This document shows positions 45,429 to 57,893 of a DNA stretch of 64,000 nt, in pieces. Both the position numbers and the translations under genes were made by a program. Numbering within the stretch: position 1 is the first letter of the stretch; every line of letters begins with the position of its first letter. The notes under the pieces are model-generated. The model was not told the DNA's origin. It did no database searches and saw only the letters and a program-made list of their open reading frames with translations. Source of the DNA: Theocolax elegans (Eukaryota; Arthropoda; Insecta; Hymenoptera; Cerocephalidae); NCBI GenBank assembly GCA_026168455.1, contig CM047431.1, forward strand, positions 23,501,365-23,565,364. Direction: 5' to 3'.

Positions 45429-47900
45429 TCAGCATAAAACAATCTTTTTTATTTGCTTTCTCATGCTTTTCCACCAAAACCCTTTGTTTATTAATGAATA
45501 CGTTTTAAATATACCGACATGTCCAAATTGTTCGTGAATTTCAATTATTAACTTTTCCCGAAACACATGTGGTAAGAAAATACGCCATGTTCTTTCGTTT
45601 TTATTTTTATAAAAAATTATTCCCTCAAACACCTGAAAACATACATTTTTATTATCCTTAAGCGTATTATTTATAATTACATAACTCGGATCCTCTTCCT
45701 GTAATTCGCGAATATGCTTCAATTCAGGCACCCACAAATCGAGTGATTTAATTGCAGCGATTATTCTAATAGGAGTTTTTTTCACATTGCTATTCTTTAA
45801 AATTTTATCCTTATCAAATTCAGACACCATTGATCTACTAAAATAATCGGCCAAGATATTATCTGCTCCTTTACAATAAATAATTGTACATTGATAATTT
45901 TGTAAAATCAAATACCATCGCATCAAACGCGGGGAGTAGTATGTAGTTTTTAACAGGAAAGTAAGAGCCTGGTGGTCTGTATAGATTTCAAACGGTTTTC
46001 CTATCAAGAAAATTCTTAGTTTGACAACTGCAAATATGATTGCCAGTAACTCAATCTCGGTAGTAGTGTAGTTCTTTTCGTAAGATGTGAGATAGCGTGA
46101 ATGCAATGATATGATAACTTGATCACCGTGATCATCTATTTGAAATAATACGGCGCTAATCCCAAGTTTACTGGCGTCTGTTTGCAAACAAAACTCTCTA
46201 TCAGTTCTGTAATGATTCAATAATACATGATCGGATAATTTTTCCTTCAACCTATTAAATGCAGCCGTATAATCATTTTCCCATCGAAATTTATTTTTAC
46301 TGCATAATAATGGTCGGAATGGTTCCAAAAATTGTGAATACTGATTATAAAATCGCCGATAGTAGGTGCATATCCCTATAAATTTTTGTAATTCTTTATG
46401 CGACTTAGGTTCGGGTAATTCGCAAATCGCTCGTACACGCTCGGGATCAGGACATACACCCTTTGTCGATAATATGAAACCCAAATAAGGAATCTCTTCG
46501 CGACAGAATATTGTTTTCCGTAGTTTAAGTTTAAGCCCCGCCTCGCGTATTTTTTGCCAAACAGTTCGCAAATGTCTTAAGTGCTCATCGAAACTTTTAG
46601 ATTTTACTAATACATCGTCTACATAAAGAGTTAATAAACGATTATTGACTTCTGCGTCAAATAATGTACCTAAGGCGCAAATAAACACCGATTCCGAGGT
46701 CTTTAAACCAAAAGGAACACGACAATATTGATATATCTGTCCATTAATTGCGAACGCGGTATACTTCCGAGAATCGGGATGTAATTTAATTTGATTATAA
46801 CCCTGAGTAAAGTCAGCTGTAGTAAAGATTTTAATGCCGACATTATCTTGCAAAATATTTTCAATTATGGGCGGTCCTTCGCAGTCTCCTTCTACGTATT
46901 TGTTAAGATGCCCTGCATCTAGACATAATCTTATCGTTTGATCTTTTTTCATTACAACGCGTATAGGATTGCAAAAAGGACTCACCGCTCTCTCAATGAT
47001 ACCGGATTTCAACATTTTGTTAATTTTTTTACTAACTAACTCTTTGTATGCTAACAGAATCGGATAGGAAAAACGATTCTTTGGATTGTTGTTATTTAAT
47101 TCTTATTTGTACTCGTAATTTTTCATACAACCAGGTATATCGGAAAAAATATCCCGATATTCGCGTACCAACTTTTCCAACTGTGAAATTTCATCGATAT
47201 TTAATAATGTCGATTTACTTAGCGATTCGTTTAATTGTCGTTCAAAATCATCCGATGTATGAATGACACAGCATTTGCTATCCACCGCCTCAAGAAAGAG
47301 AGGATTTTCCAGGAAATAGTCTAATTCTTGATCCGGGGAACAGCCATTCAACTCGGTGTTTGGCGACGTTTCAATTACCTCTACGCTCTTATTATTATTT
47401 TTCGAGATGACATGAGTAGAGAAATTAACTAAAGGTTCATTGATTTTATCATTTTTTATTATAAATATTTTATTTTTAAAATCGATTACTGATTCATTTT
47501 TATTTAGCCAGTCCGATCCGATTATTGCATCGTGGCTTAAATTCGGCACTATCAAAAAAACTGATTCAATATTATTATCGCCAATGGTAATTTTTACGAA
47601 TATTTGTTTTTTAATTCTCGCGCATTTTTTACACAACGCCCCCGCAATAAATAGATTACTGACCGGCAATACTTCGATTGCATTATGATGACTTATAGTT
47701 TCATAGATCGACTCAGACATACACGTTGCGTTACTACCTGTATCAATTAAAATTTCCAAATTATTTTCCCCAATCTTGACGTTTACAATCGGGCACTTCG
47801 ATTCGGGTTTCTGAGAAATTGCGCATTTACCTTGTGACTCGTCACCGTCAGATATGAGGTCCTGCAAATTATCTTCTCTTATACAACTCGTTTTCGGACC
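45429..47900 (-). pseudogene. Gypsy-C protease, RT, RNase H
   Basis: The protease (47867-47103) has an intact LIDTGSNATC active site (DTGS at 47743-47732) and IIGSDWL. A single in-frame TAA (47105-47103) separates it from RT. RT and RNase H (47015-45429, 528 codons) are otherwise open, with CLDAGHLNKYV, TADFTQGYNQI, catalytic YVDD (46625-46614), RNase H QTDASKLG and TDHQALTF, ending in the first half of the integrase zinc domain (HEQFGHVG). Pol overlaps the end of gag in the -1 frame, the arrangement used for ribosomal frameshifting. Confidence 0.95.
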
Positions 47901-47902
47901 CT

Positions 47903-49013
47903 TTACAAACGAGTTGTTTTGAAGTTTCCCGATAAACTTTCGTCTTCGCGGATTTCGGCGGCTGTTTCCTTTTCGTTCATACTCTTATTATCATCATTAA
48001 TAGCTGATTGATTATTGTAATTATTCCGAGCTAAATTATCGCAATTTTCTATTTCGATTGCCGAAACCTGTCTTCGCGGCGGAATTGCGCTTGATTTATT
48101 TTGGATTCGGTTTTCGCTTTGCGAATTAGACCTTTCCGGGATCCCTTGATTTCTATTCGCATTATAATTTCGATTACAGTTTCTCCAGTCACTCGATAAA
48201 TTATTTTTCTCATTATATCTATTTACAAATCTATTTTCGTAATCATAATTTCCAAAGCGCCGATTACGTGTTGGTGCTGTTTCACGATTTATACCGTTCG
48301 ATCGATCAATTCGACTACTCTCCGAATTATCATTTACAAACTTAACGCGCGCTTCGTCTATTCGCGTTAGAGCCCGAACCACACTTTGTGTATCCGACAT
48401 ATCGATACTAGATAGAGCTATTTGAATATCGCGCGACAACTGCGTAATGATGGTTTCATTTACTTTATAAGTGCTTAATGGTGGATGAAATTTTCCCGTT
48501 TCGCCAAACCGAGTGTAGAAATATTTTAGCATACTACCTTCTATATATTTTTTTGTACTCCAAGATTCTTTTGCTCGATCTTGGGCTTCCTCCGATAAAA
48601 ATTCACTTGTAAATCTACCGCAAAAATCTTCAAAATTATTTAATTCGTAACGTACGGCATTAAATCACGTTTTTGCTCGGTCTTTCAACGAATTGCTTAT
48701 GATTTTCGACTGAAAATAATCAGGAAATTTTTTAAATATTGAATACTGTTGTATTTCATTAAGATATTCGGTTCCGTCTTCAACAATCGTTCCCGAAAAA
48801 GTGGGCAAAGATATTTCCTTTTGTAGGGTTCTCGACAACGTGCCTTCTTCCGTACATTGGCAATGTTTGTAGAATATTTGTCATTTGACGAGTTAGCGTC
48901 CGAATTTCTATTTCGAGGCCTTCTACTTTGAGATTAAGCCTTTCTATTTCGAAATCGATGCCATGTTCTGGGGGCACGCCCCACATATGCGGTAGCGACC
49001 CACGATGAGCCAT
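47903..49013 (-). pseudogene. Gypsy-C gag
   Basis: It starts MAHRGSLPHMWG at 49013. A frame change occurs near 48820 and an in-frame TGA at 48665-48667, with capsid-like sequence on both sides. The last part (48532-47903) is asparagine- and arginine-rich and ends at TAA while pol is already open in the -1 frame. I see no zinc knuckle, which some gypsy lineages lack. Confidence 0.85.
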
Positions 49014-49460
49014 ATTAAATAACGATTTTAATATTTATATTGATAAAACAAATTCACTACTTATTACTAAACGTATTGATTGATTTTGATACCTCTATTG
49101 CCAGCATCAATTGCCCTTTAGTTGGTCGCCAAATGAAATGAGACTACAGTTATTATTATTAATTTAATTATTTATTTATAGAAACATTTTTTTTTTTTTT
49201 TTGAAAGGGTATGAGTTCAATTGAGGCGAGGTTGAAATATCAAAATCAATACTAATCTTAGACTACGCTTACATTTGACGAGTTTTAAATTTAATTTTAT
49301 TTCGACACGCAGTCACTCACGCTCATCCATACTCTTCGTTGTCGGTGTTCCAAAAAATTTAAGACTGAACATTCGCGAGTTCAATTTCATCGGTCAGGTG
49401 ATGGTCTAGAAGACTGCTACGAGTCAAAGTGGCCGTACTACACATCATTATTATTTCTAG

Positions 49461-50579
49461 GAAACTATGTAGCACCTAATTCGTTAAGTGGCAACTTACA
49501 AGGGGAGTACTTGATCTCCGGGAAACGGATCTTATCCTTTAGTATGTCTTTTATAATATAAAGATGCGAAGAAAGCCAAGTTATCTCTTGCCAATGGCCA
49601 CTTTTACGGGAGTTATTTAACATCTAATAATAAAATCAGTAAAAATTACTTCCAATTTGATTGCTTACAACTCGGAAACAAATAAAGATAGGTACTCAAA
49701 CCAAAAACCAGAAGAACGTTGAGTTCAAGTGAATATAGTTTAAAAAAAGCTCAAATTACTTAATTTGCAGCAAAGCAATGAAGAAAATAAGAAATTAATG
49801 ATTATTAGACCAAAAGAAACAATAAATTTTTTATATTAAATTTTGGTTAAAATTTCTTCAATTTTTTATTTTCTTCATAACTTTGCTCCAAATTAAGTAA
49901 TTTGAGCTTCTTTTTTTTAAACCATATTTACTTGAACTCAACTTTCTTCTAGTTTTTGGTTTGAGTACCTATCTTTATTTGTTTCCGAGTTGTAAGCGAT
50001 CAAATTGGAAGTAATTTTTACTGATTTTATTATTAGATGTCGAATAACTCCCGTAAAAGTGGCCATTGGCAAGAGATAACTTGGTTTTCTTCACATTTTT
50101 AGATTATAAAAGACATACTAAAGTTAGGATAAGATCCGTTTCCCGGAGGTCAAGTACTCCCCTTGTTAGATAGTTTGTTTGAAGTTACGTCTTCGATAAA
50201 ACAAGAATTCAGTCAAGAATCTGTGTTGGGAGAAATTGATCTCAATATGAATAAAAAAAATGATATTGCTGAGCAGATACTGCATATGGAGAACCAAAAG
50301 TACGCATTTTTAGAGAAATCTTTAAATAACAATCCGCAGCCAGATAATTCAGAACAAGATGAGCTAAATAGAGCTTACTTTGAGACATTATTACCAATAT
50401 TAAGAGAAGTTAGCAAGGAATACATTCTGCTCTGTCGGACGGACATACCTCGCGTTATTTTCAATTATGCCTATAAGGGCACTGCATGGAAATCGCTCAG
50501 TGATTGTACTAACACTGTAAAACAAAATTCTCCAGTACAACCAAAAAAAAGTAGATTAAATGAAGATGATGGTATATAA
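49461..50579 (+). pseudogene. Exon 1 of unrecognised gene, split by palindrome Z2
   Basis: After an acceptor (TTATTTCTAG, 49451-49460) the frame reads NYVAPNSLSGNL to 49498. It then resumes at 50166-50168 (the duplicated TTA) as LDSLFEVTSSIKQEF and stays open to 50576 (TAA) or to a GTATAT donor at 50572. The segment FETLLPILREVSKEYILLC resembles a BESS-type C-terminal motif seen in insect MADF-BESS proteins, but only loosely. The frame on the two sides of the element agrees exactly, so the transposon entered coding sequence. I do not know the gene. Confidence 0.55.
49499..50165. mobile_element. Palindrome family Z, complete copy (Z2)
   Basis: 667 bp with TIRs that extend almost to the centre: the left end is CAAGGGGAGTACTTGATCTC, and the right is its complement with few differences. 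The target duplication is TTA (49496-49498 and 50166-50168). A 3-bp TTA/TAA duplication is typical of PIF/Harbinger and also occurs in CACTA-like elements, so the superfamily is open. No ORF. Half copies lie at 18396 and 21690. Confidence 0.85.
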
Positions 50580-50656
50580 AGTGACATAATTAATATATTA
50601 TTATAATTAAAAAATATATATTATTTATATTGACCATTATACGCAATTATTTTCAG

Positions 50657-50784
50657 ATTGCTTGATTGTAAGTTGTTTTACACATTCAGCACACAGGTAG
50701 CCGAACATATCAATCAAGAAGGAAAAAAATATATACCTACTGCTAGCGAACGTGATATTGAACGTCGGGGTCGTAATAATACAG
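50657..50784 (+). pseudogene. Exon 2 of the same broken gene
   Basis: Acceptor TATTTTCAG at 50648-50656, donor ACAG|GTAAAT at 50784/50785. The open frame includes STQVAEHINQEGKKYIPTAS and RRGRNN. Phase does not fit exon 1 through the GTATAT donor (it would reach TAG), but it joins exon 3 in phase. The exon may be misassigned at its 5' side or the gene has decayed. Confidence 0.5.
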
Positions 50785-51006
50785 GTAAATATATTAAACA
50801 AATGTATATTTATTTTTATATTTTGTACGGAGTATAAAATGCAATTTTAATATTTATAAAATACTTTATATTAACATCTGGAAAAATTAAATTTTATTCA
50901 ATATTTGTTAAATACAAGATTTCTTAATTATTGATTTGTACATTTAATATAAATAAAAATAATAAAATTGTAAAATAAATACTAAAAAATTAAATATTTT
51001 TTTTAG

Positions 51007-51651
51007 AAATAACAATGCAACCTGAATACGATCAGTGGGCCCATTCTTCTCGTGCATCATCAAATTGAAATAACCAATCTTTTGAACAGCAGACACCTCA
51101 ATGTCCTGAGCAGCATTACTTTTATCCATCAGAAAATCAAAATTGGTACAGTCATGGAACAGTTCCAAGGAAAATTCCGTTAACACTTGCTCATCCGTCT
51201 ACTGTAGTTGGTTCTGACAATACTGTGAAAATGCATTATACAACTATGGTAAGCCAATCGACTGCATTTGTCTGAGGCACCCATTGCAGCTAATATGAAT
51301 ATCGTCAGTACTGAAAATATGTTCTCTAATCAGCAAGGAGAATTACAAAATACAAGAGAGAATCAATCTGTCACAAGGCCAATTCCTGTAACTCTTACCC
51401 AAGAATTTATTGAAGAAAGTTCCCATACTTCTAATACAGCAAATTATCCATCAACAGTTACCCAACCTATTAATACTACTTCTCAAGCATCCAGAACTAA
51501 TATTAATATCGTCAATTCTGAGAAATTGTTTTGCAACACGCAGAGTGAACTTCAAAATAATAAAGAAAATTTGGCTTCAGTTTTTAAGAATTCTGTAGGT
51601 CCTGACCAGTTCTCATTAAACATGTCAAGTGCAAAAGTCAGATATTGGTAG
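51007..51651 (+). pseudogene. Exon 3 of the same broken gene, Q/N/S/T-rich
   Basis: After a TTTTTTTTAG acceptor the frame continues from exon 2: EITMQPEYDQWAHSSRASSN, then TGA (51066-51068), then the same frame goes on to about 51262. There a shift moves it to the frame 51268-51651, ending SSAKVRYW. The long serine-, threonine-, glutamine- and asparagine-rich tail is typical of transcription-factor-like insect proteins, but this is only composition. Two lesions in one exon suggest a pseudogene. Confidence 0.5.
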
Positions 51652-51875
51652 TCGAATACTCGATCAACATAACAAAATAGTTTAATAGTTTTCTTTATGC
51701 ATTTTTCGTTTTTAGAATTCATGTTGTAATATGTTTAACTGTTTATTGCCTAATTATTTTGTGTTTTTAAATATTATTATTTTACTAAAAGCTTAATTTT
51801 ATAAAATAGTTAATTTAGGTAATAGTAAGTTAGGTAATATTATTTCTTATTATAATTCTTATTTTAATTATAACA
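51652..51875. other. No gene; AT-rich
   Basis: It could hold the 3' UTR of the broken gene. No clear polyadenylation signal is assigned. Confidence 0.4.
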
Positions 51876-52919
51876 TGTAACGGTAAGGTACTGTTTACCT
51901 CACCGTTTGACGAATTCGAGCAACACGAGCGAACAGTATCATAATGTTCGCATCGGTTCGAGCCGGCGAGATTCGGCTCGGCTCGGTTCGTCGTGGCTAC
52001 ACGGGCGGGATCGACTTCGCGCGCGAAAGATTCGCGCACGCAACTCATTAGAAAGGTAAGGGGGAGATTCGCGCGCACTGGTAGAGTGATAGCCACCTTC
52101 TTACGCGACAGGTGTGATCCCCTCGCGTCCCGTGTTCAGCTTCGCCGTGCTGTGATTTGCCGTGCGTTTTGTGTGTGTGTTTCGACTGCAGGCCGATCCT
52201 GCATTTGCAGTGAGTGGTGCTACACCGTGCATCTGCCTGCAGCCACACAACCTCGGTGCACGTGCGAGCGGACAATCCGTCCGACACCGCAGCGAGAGTG
52301 AGAGAGAGAGAAAGCAACCGATCGGCTGGTCGTTGTTTACCAACGACTACAGCAGCGTACAAAGTAAGTGGTACCACTTCACGCGATCGTGTTTTTATCC
52401 GCACTTAATAAATAATCGTGTTTATTTATACCAGTCCCGTTGACTGGATATATTATTTTAGTTCGCGATATTTTCTTCCCCTCTCTCTACAAGTCGGCCG
52501 TTTACCGACTTGTAATAAAAGCGTAGACCTCGGCGACAATCAGATATTTTATTTGTTATTTACCTATATTTTTATTTCAATAAATTCATATTATTAGAAT
52601 TCAATCCGGTGTTCGATTAATTGAACTTAACCCACGTACGATTCCTTCCGTAATCCTAAGAGCTCGTATATTTCTGGTTGACAAGTGCTCGACGCGATAT
52701 ACCTGTTTCGCGGTCAATTTCAGATTTGAATTTTACCTGGTTGTTATCTGAAACAGTAACTCGGTTTCAGACTAACATTTAACAGATTTGGTAGAGCGGA
52801 CAGGTAACCGTCGCCGCATCGCGGGAAAAATATGTTTATTTAAATACGGTAAGTTTAACCGTACCGCTGAGCAGCCGCGATATTTAAATAAACATCCGTG
52901 CGGCAACCAAACTGTTACA
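51876..52919 (+). mobile_element. Solo LTR of gypsy family B (B2), complete
   Basis: 1044 bp, TGTAACGGTAAGG to CAACCAAACTGTTACA, flanked by AACA on both sides (51872-51875 and 52920-52923). It shares with B1 the start, AAGTGGTACCACTT (52366-52379), GGACAGGTAACCG and the end. CpG-rich in its first 500 bases. The small frames inside are not genes. Confidence 0.9.
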
Positions 52920-52923
52920 AACA

Positions 52924-53212
52924 TTAAAATATTATGCGTCCCTTTTAATAGTTTGAGATATATATATAATCGTCATACAAACCAAATGAATCCGCACTTG
53001 ATTGGGAGATGCTTAATTAATATTAAAAATAATATAATTAGTGAAAAATAACAAGAATCTTTTATATTTGATTCATACAAGCCAATTCTCCTGTGTAATA
53101 TTCTCACTTACCTAAATAATAAACGTAATATAGTACTTAATGCTGCATGCTTTTAAAAACCCAAGTGAAAATAATTTATAAATTTTTTATAAAAACTTTA
53201 TAAAATACATTT
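52924..53212. other. No gene; AT-rich
   Basis: Non-coding AT-rich DNA. Nothing assigned. Confidence 0.5.
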
Positions 53213-53450
53213 TATACAATTTTTATAAAAAATTGACCATATAAAGTTTGTATAAAAATATTGGTATAAAATTTTTTTGTAAAACATATATAAAAGGACT
53301 GTTTCAAAAATAAATTAAACGTTATAAATCAGCTGCATCGTCCTGCAGTGAGACTGAGAGGTTACGAACACCATATGCTTTTTACAAAAAATTTTATACC
53401 AATATTTTTATACAAATTTTATATGGCCAATTTTTTATAAGAATTGTATA
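53213..53450. mobile_element. Hairpin MITE (238 bp)
   Basis: The ends TATACAATT / AATTGTATA and inner blocks such as ATTGGTATAAAATTTTTTTG are reverse complements around a unique loop of about 80 bases (near 53297-53385). No ORF. Confidence 0.8.
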
Positions 53451-54097
53451 TACGCTCGCTCGCTGAAAAATCATTATATAATAGATAATATTAAATTAAA
53501 CTAAAAAATATTTTATTATTTAACTGCATTCAATTATTATTTATTAAAATGTACCCATATAGATTTATTATCATATGTATAATAATTAATGAATTTATTA
53601 TTATTATACGATGAATTAAAATAATAATATTAAAAAAATAGAAATTATCTATAAAAATAATTATTTTTGTATGAAATAGAGTTCAATTATTATTGCAATA
53701 GCACTGTTCATAAAGGAATTATTATTGATTTTTTACTGTCAAGTGATATGTATACATCCTTTGCAAATAATTGTTTTATTTATTTAGCAGTACTTATTAC
53801 TTTGTGTCATTGGTAATAACACTTTTTATACACTGAGAAAAATAACATAATAAATATTAAAAAAATCTATATTAAAAATTGCTATATTAATTGTATAGGA
53901 AAAGTGTGACATCTCAGCAATATAATAATTTTTGCTATGTTATATAGTAAAATTTAGATATAATATCTTTTAATATCCAATATCGTAATTTTTGATATTC
54001 AATATAGTAATTTTTATTATATAAGTCAGCAAATTTTATTATTCAAGCTGGTATTTTTTAAATACGAATTTAAGGAAGTAAAAATGAATTATATTTT
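53451..54097. other. No gene; AT-rich with degenerate repeats
   Basis: Very AT-rich. Related 20-25-base stretches (CAATATAGTAATTTTTATTA and similar) recur near 53920-54030. No gene seen. Confidence 0.5.
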
Positions 54098-54102
54098 GTT
54101 TT

Positions 54103-54349
54103 TGATGGATTATTGGGTGGTGGCAGCAATAAAAACACGCCTCACTACACTTCACTTTGTTTATAATATAAAAATAATAAGATAATAAAAGTACAAGATA
54201 ATAAAAACGAGATCTCGCGGTGGCGCCAAAACGATCAACTCAGATCGGTAGCTGAGGAGAGAGTAAGTCCTCCGACGGACACCGTGCTCTTCTATTGTCT
54301 TAAGGTGGTGGGGGGGAAATCGACAGAAGGGCCGATCGCAATTCCAACA
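54103..54349 (-). repeat. Copia 3' LTR
   Basis: Read on minus it starts TGTTGGAATTGCGATCGGCC and ends CCAATAATCCATCA. Near-identical copy at 60997-61241. Confidence 0.95.
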
Positions 54350-54362
54350 CTCCCTCCCGATC
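54350..54362 (-). other. Copia polypurine tract
   Basis: On minus, CGGGAGGGAG directly precedes the 3' LTR. Confidence 0.8.
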
Positions 54363-54436
54363 GGACCTGCAATCACTTACTGTTTCCTAAAAGAAATACA
54401 AATCACACATATTAAGCATAATATATACGCATCTCT

Positions 54437-57400
54437 TTATCCATTCATTATCTTGAAGGTTAGTTTATTATGTAAACCATAAGCCAACGGATTCGTAAAT
54501 ATATCAGCAAACTGTTCTTTTGACTTAACCCACATCACTTTAACAAAACCCATTTTAGCACATTCTCTCACATAATGTTCTTTAATTTCAATCATATGTC
54601 GCAACTTATTGTTACCTGTCATTTGGGTGATTGCACCAGCCGCCTTATTGTCGCACCATAGAATCATTGATTTAAAGTCATCAATTAGAATCAATTTGAA
54701 AGAATTTAACAACGAAATTTTATATTGACACGCCTCGCTCATTGCTATATATTCATCTTGACAGTTAGATAATGCGACATATAATTGCTTGTGTATCTTT
54801 CAAGACACCGCATCTCCAAACAATTTAATTACAAAATCACTAGTTCTCAACTATTTCTACAATCGGCTAAACTTGCATCTGAATAAGTCTGAATATCATC
54901 AGTATTACCAGTATATTTTAGACCCAAGGATACACTTCCCTTTAAATACCAAAAATTCTTTTATCATTTCCCAATCGTCCTCATTCGGATTTATTCGATG
55001 CTTACCGACAATATTTACTGCATAAGTGATATCAGGACGCGTCACATTTGCTAGATACAATAATGAACCCACGGCTTCTCTATAGGGAACATTCAGTTTG
55101 AATTCGTCATTTTTATATTCCGATTCTGTCTCATTCTCTTCGCGATCGCGTCTCTTACGATTTGCTACCTGGTTTGTAATCATCGGAGTCCTTTGTGGAT
55201 GCATCTCACCAAACCCAAATCTCTGTAACAATTTTAATATATAGCTTTCTTGTGACAATGTCAACGTTTTATTCACTCTATCCCGTATAATCTTAATTCC
55301 CAGAAAGCACTTCGGTTCTTCCAGATCAGTCATTTCAAATTCTGATTTCAATTTAGTTTTCACCTCGCTTAGTCGGACTTGATCGTTGCTAGCAATTAAC
55401 ATGTCATCAACATACAAAAACTGAAAAACAAAATTTTATTCGCCTCTCGCCAAGTAAATAAACATGGTTCGCTATCATGAGTATGTAAACCTATTTTATT
55501 AGCGGCTTCCGTAAACCTTTCATTCCAACGTTTCGGACTAATTTTTAAACCATACAGCGCTTTCTTTAACTTACAGACCTTTTCTCGCTTCTCTTTTCTC
55601 GTCACATTCATGCCTTCTGGCAATTCCATGTATATCTCTTCGCTTATAGTTCCGTTCAAGAAAGCGGTTTTCACGTCCATTTGATATACGTCCAAATCAT
55701 ATTTATTAATGATAGCTAGAACCGATCTTATCAAGGTTAATCTCGAAACAGGTGCGTATGTTTCAACCAAATCATATTCATTTCTATCCTTGAAGCCTCT
55801 TATAACAAGTCTCGCTTTATATTTACACGTCCCTTCTTTTTCTATCTTTTTCTTTAAGACCCACCTAGAATCTATTATATTCGGTTTATTTTCGCCTTTC
55901 ATAATTTCAGATCGTTCTACTAGTTCCCATACTTCATTTTTGCTCAATGAGTCCAATTCACTCTGAATTGCAGACAACCAATTTTCTTTGTCTTTTGAAC
56001 TCATCGCCTCTCTATACGATTGTGGGTCACAGTTAATTTTTGCTAACAGTGCATTATATTTCAGATCACTTAATATCTGTTCCTTTTCTATTTCGCTTTC
56101 TTTCGCTTGCAACTTCCTCGGGCGACCTCTCTTTCTCTTTTCTACTCCCTCCTTTCTTATTATTTCCTCAGATTCTCTCGACGCATTTTTCTCATAATTC
56201 AAGAACCACTTCTCGTTGTTTACCTTTTCAAAATCATCGTCCCAGTCTTGTATTTGATTCTTTGTGAATCAGTCACCAAAAACAATTTTTTTCATTGAAT
56301 CTCACATCTCGACTTTCATAAAATCTATTCTCATCTGGTTTGAACAAGACATAACCGGTGGCTTTGTATCCAACAAGAAAACTTGGGATTGCAATCTGTG
56401 TAAACTTAGGACCTATTTTTCTCTGAATCTTTACATAAGCCATGCAACGAAAACGCCTAAATTGTTTTAAATTCACGGTATAATTTGGGTTGAATTTTTC
56501 CAAAAGAGTAACCATCTCATTTGACTTGTGCGGAGTTCTATTGTAAGCATAAACAGCAGCACCCAAAGCCAAGTCCCTCATATTTTCTGGAAATTTAGAA
56601 TCAAACATTAGCGCTCTTACTTTCTTTTGAATAGTCTGATTGAATCTCTCAGACACTCCATTGTGCTGAGAAGTATCAGAACATGCCAACTACAGTTCAG
56701 CTCCGAGTTTTTCGAGTACTTTAATTGTATCGCCTCCCGTAAATTCTGTGCCCTGATCTGATCTTAAATAACAGTCTTTCGCGTCTCGTCCAAGTAAATT
56801 TCTCGAAGTTTTAACAAACTGATCAAGACAAGATCCTGTATCAATTTTAAATTTCATGGGATATGCCTAAGCTAATCGGGAAGAATCATCTACAAATACA
56901 CAAATAAAGCGATATCCCTTTGGGTGTCATTTCGGACTTATCGGGCCCATTATGTCCGAATGAATCATTTGCAATTGAGCAGATGCTCTCATCCTCGTCT
57001 CATTGCAAGGCAATCTGTTCATTTTAGTCATTCTACACACTTCGCATTCAAGCACGGAATTATCAAATTTCACATCACTCAATTTCTTAAAATCAGGAAA
57101 TCTCTTCTGCAAGTTTCTCAGATAATTTAAAAAGGCATGACCCATTTTCACATGCCATAACATTGACATATTCGATTGGACAGGTAAATCTGTGTCGCAA
57201 TTAATTTCCTTTTCACATCTCAATTTTTCATCAGTGTTTACAGTTATTTCGTAAGGGTTATGCAGTTTTCTATCTGCCACTGTTATTTCAAAGCTTGAAC
57301 CGACTTTCAACGCGTCACTTTTATTTCAAAGCTTGAACCGACTTTCAACACGTCACTTTTATTTCAAAGCTTGAACCGACTTTCAACACGTCACTTTTAT

Positions 57401-57893
57401 TTCAAAGCTTGAACCGACTTTCAACACGTCACTTTTATTTCAAAGCTTGAACCGACTTTCAACACGTCACTTTTATTTCAAAGCTTGAACCGACTTTCAA
57501 CACGTCACTTTTATTTCTTAATTTCTGACTGGGATTCGATTCCTTGGATTTCATTTAATTTTACATCAGGAGTCTGTTTAATTTTGCTTCTGGTTAGAAG
57601 GTACGCATTGGTGTACAATTGAATTTTTCCGAACTTGATTTTGAACTATCGCTTCGCTTTTCTATTTCGATTTCAACCAACCAGTATGGTTTCTCGTATA
57701 TTCCAGTCAGAAAGGTTTTATTCGAAATGGGATCAAATATATCTACTCTCTTATTATCCAAATAAATGCCTAGTCCCTTGTCTACAAATTTTCTTAAGGA
57801 TAGCAAATTTTCCGAAAGTGATTATTACATTATTTAAGGTTAGAATTCTATTATTTCCCGTTTTAATATCTACGCATCCCGCTCCCTCCGATT
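54437..57893 (-). pseudogene. Copia pol: integrase, RT, RNase H
   Basis: In minus order: a segment between gag and integrase (57893-57594), the 38-bp minisatellite, the pre-integrase zinc region (LWHVKMGHAF then CEVCRMTKMNRLPC), and the integrase core with [17 protein letters not shown] and QHNGVSER, broken by TAG at 56867-56869 and 56690-56692. RT follows (56202-55396: YKARLVIRGF, VYQMDVKTAFLNG, YGLKISPKRW), with a frame change before the catalytic YVDD (55414-55403). RNase H ends MSEACQYK, WCDNKAAG and a KEQFADIFTNPL tail. No protease D-S/T-G box is found. The reading passes from gag's end to sequence that normally lies after the protease. Confidence 0.95.
57283..57510. repeat. Minisatellite, six 38-bp copies, inside copia pol
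   Basis: Six adjacent copies of a 38-base unit starting TTATTTCAAAGCTTGAACCG. Only the first differs visibly (GCG for CAC/ACG). Because 38 is not a multiple of three, the array shifts frame repeatedly and introduces stops. Confidence 0.95.

Larger units (their letters stand above)
44974..49442 (-). mobile_element. Gypsy element C, 3' truncated
   Basis: In minus order: a 5' LTR (49442-49134, about 309 bp, TG...CA ends), a TGGCGACCAAC primer-binding site (49131-49121), gag, protease, RT, RNase H and part of integrase. Integrase stops being readable at about 44974, and no second LTR is found, so the 3' end is lost. The protein sequence is clearly different from gypsy-A and family B (YVDD rather than YLDD RT). 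It lies just upstream of a plus-strand acceptor, that is, in the intron of the broken gene at 49461. Confidence 0.85.

Noticed and set aside
51993..52443. Several overlapping frames of 60-120 codons on both strands
   Set aside because: They lie inside solo LTR B2, overlap on both strands and match no protein. They reflect GC-rich LTR composition.
57283..57510. CRISPR-like array of regular repeats
   Set aside because: The 38-bp units are head to tail without spacers and lie inside a copia pol, so this is a minisatellite.
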